DNA of 32,199 nt from a virus, in IMG/VR virus record IMGVR_UViG_3300026268_000001, positions 1 through 32,199 of that record. The stretch is one strand, 5' to 3'. A model generated the notes under the pieces. It had not been told where the DNA came from. It did not search any database and saw nothing but the letters and a program-made list of their open reading frames with translations. The position numbers and the translations under genes were made by a program. Shown here piece after piece: positions 28,001 to 32,199 of this stretch (positions are counted from its first letter, which is position 1; each line of letters begins with the position of its first letter).

Positions 28001-28428
28001 GAGATGCAGTTAGTAGTTGCACAAGTATTTTATATTTTGCTTATTCAGATGATAATTCAAGTTATTCAGATTTTCAAAAAGCATTGGCTTCTTCAGATGT
28101 TACAGCGAGGTATTTAAAGTTTAAATTAGTAATGACATCTAATGGAGATGCAAGTCCAGAGGTTTCTGCATTATCAGTTGAAATAGATATGGTAGATAAA
28201 ATAGTATCTGAAAAAGATAAAAGTATTGGTTCTAGTGGAACTGCAATAACATTTCCTAATAGTGGTTTTAAAGTTACACCAATGGTAGCAATAACTATTC
28301 AAAGTAGTGCTACTGGAGATTATTTTACATTAAGTAGTATATCAGCGACAGGGTTTACTTGTAATATTTATAATTCATCTGCTGCAGGTAAAACTGGAAC
28401 AATTAATTATTTAGCAAGAGGTTATTAA
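25099..28428 (+). CDS. Tail tip / host-specificity protein (gpJ-like)
   Basis: 1109 residues, the largest protein in the window. The N terminus has a hydrophobic segment (about 30-50) and a gpJ-like region (AHRSVMYGETLTSGPIIFADTSG, HLVIPISHTD). An inserted repeat-like segment follows (about 232-310, FTISSHSFSTGDGW...LTSGTTYYVIKVDANTFKLATS). The middle resembles the phage tail tip attachment domain (YECGGMVDLGKTPMDIIAQLL, VSVGDTISLTLSDLGW). Fibronectin type III-like domains occupy about 600-790, and the C terminus is a beta-rich receptor-facing part. It should decide host adsorption. It overlaps the previous stop (TAATG). Confidence 0.9.
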   Translation: MGGVVKSVAMFGLKNVIADPSLAGIGFSFNPWTFVAKLAVTLAVQSAFNAVAGKRKPTLPSPAFEEENETRKTMVRSTVAHRSVMYGETLTSGPIIFADTSGTDNKYLHLVIPISHTDYGYGINSIDKVYLNDTAITLSTDLDGSNVVNTGNYNGKVRIKTALGKSTQTADSDAVSEITNWGSNHIGKGVSYCYLRLEYNQDTFPTGIPNVRVQAQGMRCLDTRYTTFAANTVINTSTEIFTISSHSFSTGDGWIYNNAGNSNIGGLTSGTTYYVIKVDANTFKLATSLANAEAGTAVNITSSPSETHKFQKITFSKNPAVIIRHYLTSDYGLNLSDDEVDTTSFDAAANVCDETITNKDTTTSSRYECGGMVDLGKTPMDIIAQLLTSCVGLLVYEQGKYKLFTGAATSSVKTFTEDNLRGEVQVRTKPSKKELYNAIKGTFQDSNNQYHSSEFELQTNSTYETADGSERIIRDIELPFTSSRVAAQRIARLHLNKSRQAISVDLPCNMSAMEVSVGDTISLTLSDLGWTAKEFKVLEWNLSNDGGIDLRLQEEASSVYSWTSADDETTTDAAPNTTLPSSFSVTAPDTIAVSDTLASFYDGQVVPATTITIASTDPYSQFFEVTYKLSSDSTYILLGEGRQTTFTTHQLKEGSTYDIRARARNYVGVYSGFTTTSYTVVGELDPPSTVTNFACNIIGEKAYLSWDPVTDLDLAFYEIRYSTATSGADWFNSVVLIEKVSRPGTSTTVPARVGSYLIKAVDKMGNYSIAETIAISTIASLTGLNLVTTTTQHSGFTGTKTNCVIDTATTPDELILSSTTNFDDLLVTTLDGAINNSVTSVTLTDAGNFPDGAGTILIGSEQITYTGKSTNTLTGCTRGANSTSAASHVDDVAVKGFIDDAEIFFDSGGASGTVETEGTYLFDSVVDLGAVVTSRLFPTISQTVTDRTNLFDNVADSFFDSRSGSFDGDAVSSCTSILYFAYSDDNSSYSDFQKALASSDVTARYLKFKLVMTSNGDASPEVSALSVEIDMVDKIVSEKDKSIGSSGTAITFPNSGFKVTPMVAITIQSSATGDYFTLSSISATGFTCNIYNSSAAGKTGTINYLARGY

Positions 28429-28661
28429 TGACAAAAATTAGATATTTAGTTAAATTAACTGCACCTTGTGAGTGCTGTAATAATCTATCCTATGGATTTA
28501 GGGGAAACTTTGAAACTGAAGAACAAGCTCGTCAATGGATTGTTCATGCAAAAATTTCCAAAGATTATAAACCAGAAATATTACCAATAACTATTGACAA
28601 AAATTATAACGATAAGATATTATTTAAGTGTGAAAAACAACAGAATTTTAGCATTAACTAA
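28428..28661 (+). CDS. Small cysteine-rich protein (possible zinc binder)
   Basis: 77 residues starting at a TAATG junction. A CECC cluster (14-17) with a later Cys (about 70) and the FETEEQARQWIVHAKISK helix suggests a small metal-binding fold; fewer cysteines than a full zinc ribbon are present. The function is unknown. It sits between the tip and fibre genes. Confidence 0.6.
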   Translation: MTKIRYLVKLTAPCECCNNLSYGFRGNFETEEQARQWIVHAKISKDYKPEILPITIDKNYNDKILFKCEKQQNFSIN

Positions 28662-28787
28662 ATGACTTGTCAAGATTGTTATAAAGTTATAAAATTAAAA
28701 AAGGACAATAAAAAAATGAAGAAAAAAATTAAAGAAATTGAAAAATTATTATTAACAAACAAATATACTTTAGGAGGTAAAAAATGA
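28662..28787 (+). CDS. Small CxxC-type protein (41 aa)
   Basis: 41 residues: MTCQDCYKVIKLKKDNKK..., a CQDC pair at 3-6 and a Lys-rich helix (KEIEKLLLTNKY). It begins directly after the previous stop, and its TGA overlaps the ATG of the fibre gene (ATGA). Its end carries the AGGAGG for that gene. Function unknown; the coupling at both ends supports it. Confidence 0.55.
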   Translation: MTCQDCYKVIKLKKDNKKMKKKIKEIEKLLLTNKYTLGGKK

Positions 28788-29299
28788 GCCAAGTATCAGA
28801 TTATTCTTTGGCGAACCAATCATTTCCAGATTTTAGAACAGAACTTAATAATATATTAGGTGCTGTAAATACATTAAATTCTGGAAGTTCAGCACCAGGC
28901 AATTTAGTTGCAGGTTCGTTATGGTTAGATACATCATCAGCAGGAACACCCACTCTGAAATATTATGATGGATCTGACAGCATTTCATTATGCACAATAG
29001 ACCATAGTGCAAATACAGTTAATTGGTTAGATTCAACTGTATCAATGAGTGGAGCTTATGATTTAGATGGTGGAAAATTAACTTTAGATGCTAATGCTAA
29101 TACTTCTCTACATGCTTCAACAGATGACCAAATAGATGTTGAAATAAGTGGAGCAGATGATTTTACATTTACTGCAAATTCATTTAATGTATTATCAGGT
29201 TCGGCATTAACAATAAATGCAGGAGGTTCATTAGCTAATGCAGGAACTTGGGGAGATAGTATATCTTCAACAGGTAAAGCATTAGTAATGGGATTTTAA
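28784..29299 (+). CDS. Tail fibre-like protein
   Basis: 171 residues. The N terminus (SQVSDYSLANQSFPDFRTELNNILGAVNTLNSGSSAPGN) with the following LWLDTSSAGTPTLKYYDGS is a pattern found at the N termini of many marine phage tail fibres. The remainder is beta-rich with repeats of short hydrophobic strands (ISGADDFTFTANSFNVLSGSALTINAGG). It begins a run of fibre genes after the tip protein and probably contributes to receptor contact. Confidence 0.72.
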   Translation: MSQVSDYSLANQSFPDFRTELNNILGAVNTLNSGSSAPGNLVAGSLWLDTSSAGTPTLKYYDGSDSISLCTIDHSANTVNWLDSTVSMSGAYDLDGGKLTLDANANTSLHASTDDQIDVEISGADDFTFTANSFNVLSGSALTINAGGSLANAGTWGDSISSTGKALVMGF

Positions 29300-29318
29300 A
29301 TTATGGAGGAAATAAACA

Positions 29319-29648
29319 ATGGCGAGTGAAGTTTTAAAAGTAAAACTAAATGCAGCTATGTCAAATAGTGAAGTAGATTTACTTACAGTAGCTAGTGGTC
29401 ATACTTACACAATATTAAGTATCACGATTACAGAAACAGCAGGAGCAGCAGAAACTTTTGATTTATACATCAGAGATGATGCTGGAGTTAATGATTATGA
29501 AATTTATTCAGATCAAGCACTTGCTGCAAATGCAACATTTGAACATACATCTAAACTTGTTTTAGAAGCAGCAGATGTTCTTTCAGGTCAAACTGCAAGT
29601 TCAGCAAATGTTGATGTTGTTATAAGCTATTTAGATCAAACATTATAG
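29319..29648 (+). CDS. Beta-rich structural protein, probable fibre accessory
   Basis: 109 residues with a GGAGG upstream. The sequence alternates strands: VLKVKLNAAMSNSEVDLLTV, TYTILSITITETAGAAETFDLYIRDD, ATFEHTSKLVLEAADVLSG, NVDVVISYLD. Such small beta-sandwich proteins are common next to marine phage fibres and may decorate the tail or link fibres. No catalytic motif. Family not recognised. Confidence 0.65.
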   Translation: MASEVLKVKLNAAMSNSEVDLLTVASGHTYTILSITITETAGAAETFDLYIRDDAGVNDYEIYSDQALAANATFEHTSKLVLEAADVLSGQTASSANVDVVISYLDQTL

Positions 29649-29657
29649 GATATAAAA

Positions 29658-30050
29658 ATGAGTGGTATAGTAGGCGATAATACAGATAGACAATCTGGTG
29701 TAATTGCAGAACCATCAGGTGGAGCAGAAATTCGTTCTGACGATCCATCAGCATCTGCAGGTACAGTATGGTTCAATACAACTTCTGGAACATTAAAGGT
29801 TTATAGAAATATAGGAGCATGGAGTTCTGGAGGAACACTAGGAACTGCTGTAAGATATATGGCAGCTATGGGAACACAAGGTGCTACTTTATCAGTATGT
29901 GGTAATAGTGGTTCAGCAACAGCAGAATGTGAAGAATATAATGGAACTGCATGGACAACAACGAGTGTTGGAGATGCTAACCAAGCAGTAAAAAATACGG
30001 CAGGTTGTGGAACTCAAACTGCAGGTCTTAAATTTGGAGGTGTTGGTTAA
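29658..30050 (+). CDS. Kelch-like fibre, 5' part of a split gene
   Basis: 130 residues: an N-terminal cap (MSGIVGDNTDRQSGVIAEPSGG..., WFNTTSGTLKVYR) and then the first kelch-like repeats (W...GT..GTQ...L...G...EEYNGT). The reading frame ends at TAA (30048-30050) in the middle of the second repeat. The adjacent ORF at 30050, in the -1 frame, continues the same repeat. The intact paralogue at 30868 has 331 residues, close to the sum 130 + 206, so the two ORFs are one gene broken by an indel, or two chains made by reinitiation at TAATG. Confidence 0.8.
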   Translation: MSGIVGDNTDRQSGVIAEPSGGAEIRSDDPSASAGTVWFNTTSGTLKVYRNIGAWSSGGTLGTAVRYMAAMGTQGATLSVCGNSGSATAECEEYNGTAWTTTSVGDANQAVKNTAGCGTQTAGLKFGGVG

Positions 30051-30670
30051 TGGGAAATCAAGCTGTAAGTGAAGAATATAATGGTGCCTCATGGACAACA
30101 GGAAATGCTATGAACACAGCAAGAGAAAGTTTAGGAGGGTTAGGTACTCAAACAGCAGGACTTTCTTTTGGGGGATATACTACTGGAACAGTTGATGAAG
30201 TTGAAGAATATAATGGAACTAGCTGGACAGATGTTGGTGGTAATTTAGGAACAGCAAGATATGGTTCAAATGGAAGTGGAACACAAACAGCAGGACTTTC
30301 GGTAGGTGGGTATGTAAGTGCCCCATTATCAAGTTGTGAAGAGTATAATGGTTCTACTTGGAGTGCAGGTGGTGCTTTAGGAACAGCAAAACAAATGACA
30401 AGTGTGCTCGGAACTTTGACTGATACAGTTTCGTGTGGTGGTGCAACAGATTCAGGAGCAACAGTAGTTAGTGCTGTTGATTCTTATAATGGTACAGCTT
30501 GGTCTACTGGTCATGCCAGTTTAAGCACAGCAAGATCCCAAGCAGGAGGAGCAGGAACAACATCTTTAGGAGTAGTATTTGGTGGTTATACTGATGGTTC
30601 ATATACAAGGTCTACTAGCACAGAAGAATTAGCACAATCAGTAACAGCAAGGACAGTAACAGACAGTTAG
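30050..30670 (+). CDS. Kelch-like fibre, 3' part of a split gene
   Basis: 206 residues that start at a TAATG junction with the previous ORF. It contains the rest of unit 2 and units 3-6 of a kelch-like repeat (W..G..LGTAR...GTQTAGL..GGY.....EEYNG) and ends in the conserved tail TARTVTDS. Combined with the 29658 ORF it gives six repeats, as in a six-bladed propeller. Kelch propellers commonly bind proteins or sugars; receptor binding is likely. No independent ribosome site is visible. Confidence 0.78.
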   Translation: MGNQAVSEEYNGASWTTGNAMNTARESLGGLGTQTAGLSFGGYTTGTVDEVEEYNGTSWTDVGGNLGTARYGSNGSGTQTAGLSVGGYVSAPLSSCEEYNGSTWSAGGALGTAKQMTSVLGTLTDTVSCGGATDSGATVVSAVDSYNGTAWSTGHASLSTARSQAGGAGTTSLGVVFGGYTDGSYTRSTSTEELAQSVTARTVTDS

Positions 30671-30679
30671 GAAAAAATT

Positions 30680-30865
30680 ATGAGTGGATCAACAACAGAT
30701 AATTCAGGAAGACAATCAGGAGTAGTAGCTGCAGCTTCAGCAGGTATAGAAATACTTTCATCTGATCCTGGAAGTCCAACAACAGGACAAATATGGTTTA
30801 ACTCAACAACAAGTTTATTAAAATATTATAATGGTTCAGCAACAAGGACAGTAACGGACAGTTAA
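30680..30865 (+). CDS. Mini fibre paralogue, cap and tail only
   Basis: 61 residues. The N-terminal 50 (MSGSTTDNSGRQSGVVAAASAG..., LSSDPGSPTTGQIWFNSTTSLLKYYNG) align with the caps of the two kelch-like fibres, and the last residues (TRTVTDS) match their shared C-terminal tail. The repeats are completely absent. It may be a deletion product of a fibre gene or a functional short fibre. It is followed within three bases by the intact gene at 30868. Confidence 0.75.
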   Translation: MSGSTTDNSGRQSGVVAAASAGIEILSSDPGSPTTGQIWFNSTTSLLKYYNGSATRTVTDS

Positions 30866-30867
30866 TT

Positions 30868-31863
30868 ATGAGTGGAAAAATAGGAAATAATACAGGATAT
30901 AGTAGTGGTTCAATAACAGCACCATCTGGTGGTGTAGAAATTTTATCATCTGATCCAACCTTAACAGAAGGATTATTATGGTATAACAGCACTTCTAATG
31001 TCTTGAAAGTTGCAAGAACTGTAGGTGCTTGGTCAGCAGTTAATGATTGCAATACAGGAATAACATATTCTTGTGCATTTGGCACACAAACAGCAGGTGT
31101 TAAAGCAGGAGGTGGCACAAGTTCTACTGTTACAGAAGAGTATGATGGAACAGATTGGTCAAGTGTAAATGCTTTAAATACAGGTCGTGGAGAACTGGGT
31201 GCTTGTGGAACATTAACAGCAGGAGTGTCTTATGGTGGAAACACAGGAAGCACAGTTGCAGAAACAGAAGAATATAATGGAACAAATTGGACTGATGTTG
31301 CTGGAGATTTATCTGGTGTAAGAAGACAAATTGGATTGGGTTGTGGAACTCAAACAGCAGCACTTATAACAGCAGGATATAGTGGTTCAAGTTATATAAC
31401 AACGACCGAAGAATATGACGGCACTAATTGGGCTAGTGGTGGTGCTTTAGGAAGAAATGCTACATTTGCTGCATTTGGTGGAATATTAACAGCAGCATTT
31501 ATTGTTGCAGGACATACTGGTTCTGCAGTATCAGCATCTACTTCTGAATATAATGGAACTGCTTGGACAGCAGTTAATGATTGTAATACAGCAGCAGAAC
31601 AAACAGTTGGTGCTGGAACACAAACAGATGGATTAAAATATGGAGGTAATAGTGGTGCAACATATTATGCAGTTTCTGAAACATATAATGGAACGACATG
31701 GACAACAGGAGGTGCATTATCAGAAACAAGATATAGGCATAGTGGAGCAGGAACAGGATCTGCAGCATTTACAGTTACAGGAAATACAGCAACTGGTAAT
31801 AGTGATCCATCAACAGAAGAATATACAGAAGCATTAACAGCAAGGACATTAACTAACAGTTAA
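30868..31863 (+). CDS. Kelch-like fibre protein, six repeats
   Basis: 331 residues: N-terminal cap (about 1-52), six repeats of about 45-48 residues with the signature W(S/T)...(GTQTAG)...(GG)...(EEYNGT), and the tail ALTARTLTNS. Six blades fit a kelch or WD-like beta-propeller. It is the intact member of a three-gene tandem family (with 29658-30670 and 30680-30865). It probably sits at the tail tip and binds the host surface; repeats of this type can diverge quickly by recombination. Confidence 0.82.
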   Translation: MSGKIGNNTGYSSGSITAPSGGVEILSSDPTLTEGLLWYNSTSNVLKVARTVGAWSAVNDCNTGITYSCAFGTQTAGVKAGGGTSSTVTEEYDGTDWSSVNALNTGRGELGACGTLTAGVSYGGNTGSTVAETEEYNGTNWTDVAGDLSGVRRQIGLGCGTQTAALITAGYSGSSYITTTEEYDGTNWASGGALGRNATFAAFGGILTAAFIVAGHTGSAVSASTSEYNGTAWTAVNDCNTAAEQTVGAGTQTDGLKYGGNSGATYYAVSETYNGTTWTTGGALSETRYRHSGAGTGSAAFTVTGNTATGNSDPSTEEYTEALTARTLTNS

Positions 31864-31883
31864 AAATTTTAAGGAGGAAAACT

Positions 31884-32168
31884 ATGGCAAATAAATATTG
31901 GGTAATTGAAAATACAGGCAAAGACTTTTTCACTCATCAAGACAGAGATGATATGCCAGTATTTCAAGGACATCCCGGTGATGTTTGGATTACATCTGAT
32001 AATGCTAAAGCAACAGCTTGGTCAGGTAAATATCCTAATGTTTCTAAAACCAAAGCCGAAGCACAAGCAATTGTTGATGGTAAGGTTGAAGAAGCACAAG
32101 AAGAATGGGATAATCAAGATGAACCAAAACATCCAGAGGATCGACCAGTAAAATATACATTGGATTAA
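31884..32168 (+). CDS. Hypothetical protein after the fibre genes
   Basis: 94 residues with AAGGAGG upstream. The first half (MANKYWVIENTGKDFFTHQDRDD, GDVWITSDNAKATAWS) is mixed alpha/beta; the second half is helical and acidic, with KTKAEAQAIVDGKVEEAQEEWD. Small proteins that follow fibre genes are often fibre-assembly chaperones; this is inference by position. Its stop lies in the terminal repeat, and the next gene in the circular map is that at 67. Confidence 0.65.
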   Translation: MANKYWVIENTGKDFFTHQDRDDMPVFQGHPGDVWITSDNAKATAWSGKYPNVSKTKAEAQAIVDGKVEEAQEEWDNQDEPKHPEDRPVKYTLD

Positions 32169-32199
32169 CTGAATTTATTGATATATTTATATTATGACA
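32128..32199. repeat. Exact terminal direct repeat (copy 2)
   Basis: Second copy of 1-72, identical base for base. It contains the 3' end of the 94-residue last gene and runs through the promoter into the first codons of the gene at 67, so the gene map is continuous across the junction. Confidence 0.93.

Noticed and set aside
31906-32151. Out-of-frame ORF inside the last gene
   Set aside because: It is completely contained in the 94-residue gene, which has AAGGAGG; the alternative has no ribosome site and a Lys/Gln-rich shadow composition.
1-32199. Integrase, repressor, attachment sites, tRNA genes, CRISPR arrays or insertion sequences
   Set aside because: I looked for tyrosine and serine recombinase motifs, cI-like repressors, tRNA cloverleafs, regular repeat-spacer patterns and transposase motifs and saw none; a profile search would be needed to exclude very divergent ones.

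Overview
This window is almost certainly one complete, circularly closed genome of a tailed double-stranded DNA phage of about 32.1 kb. Its first 72 bases are repeated exactly at its end (1-72 = 32128-32199), as an assembler leaves them on a circular or circularly permuted molecule. The sequence is strongly A+T-rich, genes are tightly packed (many TAATG or ATGA junctions), and several small-protein and fibre types are of the kind common in marine bacteriophages. An A+T-rich marine bacterium, perhaps an alphaproteobacterium of the SAR11 type, is a reasonable host guess but is not proven. No integrase, excisionase, repressor, DNA polymerase, tRNA or CRISPR array was recognised, so a lytic phage relying on the host replisome is the simplest reading.

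Layout. (1) 67-4549, plus strand: a coiled-coil protein, two tandem ParB-like proteins, small membrane proteins, a calcineurin-type phosphoesterase, a possible TSCPD-like protein, and a lysis-like cluster with a holin candidate, an overlapping Rz/Rz1-like pair and a lipoprotein. (2) 6163-4546, minus strand: Hjc-type Holliday-junction nuclease, a protein like DnaA domain IV, a coiled-coil protein and a DUF6456-like protein. The noncoding stretch 5047-5174 carries a perfect DnaA box and an 11-bp direct repeat, so it is a candidate origin. (3) 6244-9928, plus strand: recombination and replication genes (RecB-like nuclease, possible annealing protein, SSB-like protein, winged-helix initiator), ending at a bidirectional terminator (9993-10022). 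(4) 10021-10406: a control region with a minus-strand gene for a 44-residue ultra-acidic protein, a 24-bp palindrome that forms two divergent extended -10 elements, and a terminator about 105 bp into the rightward transcript. (5) 10407-32168, plus strand: basic micropeptides, DUF3310, two DNA methyltransferases, terminase, portal, MuF-like protein, scaffold, major capsid protein, connector, tail tube, tail chaperone with a -1 frameshift, tape measure, tail tip, and a modular array of kelch-like fibre genes.

How it may work: divergent promoters at 6190-6271 would start the early leftward (initiator, resolvase) and rightward (recombination) programmes. Late genes would be transcribed from the palindromic promoter at 10222-10250 and must pass the terminator at 10361-10387, an arrangement like lambda pR'-tR'. 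Siphovirus-type virion genes follow in canonical order. Three transcription units (67, 2604, 20539) have a good promoter whose -10 box ends only 6-7 nt before an ATG that lacks a Shine-Dalgarno sequence, suggesting leaderless mRNAs.
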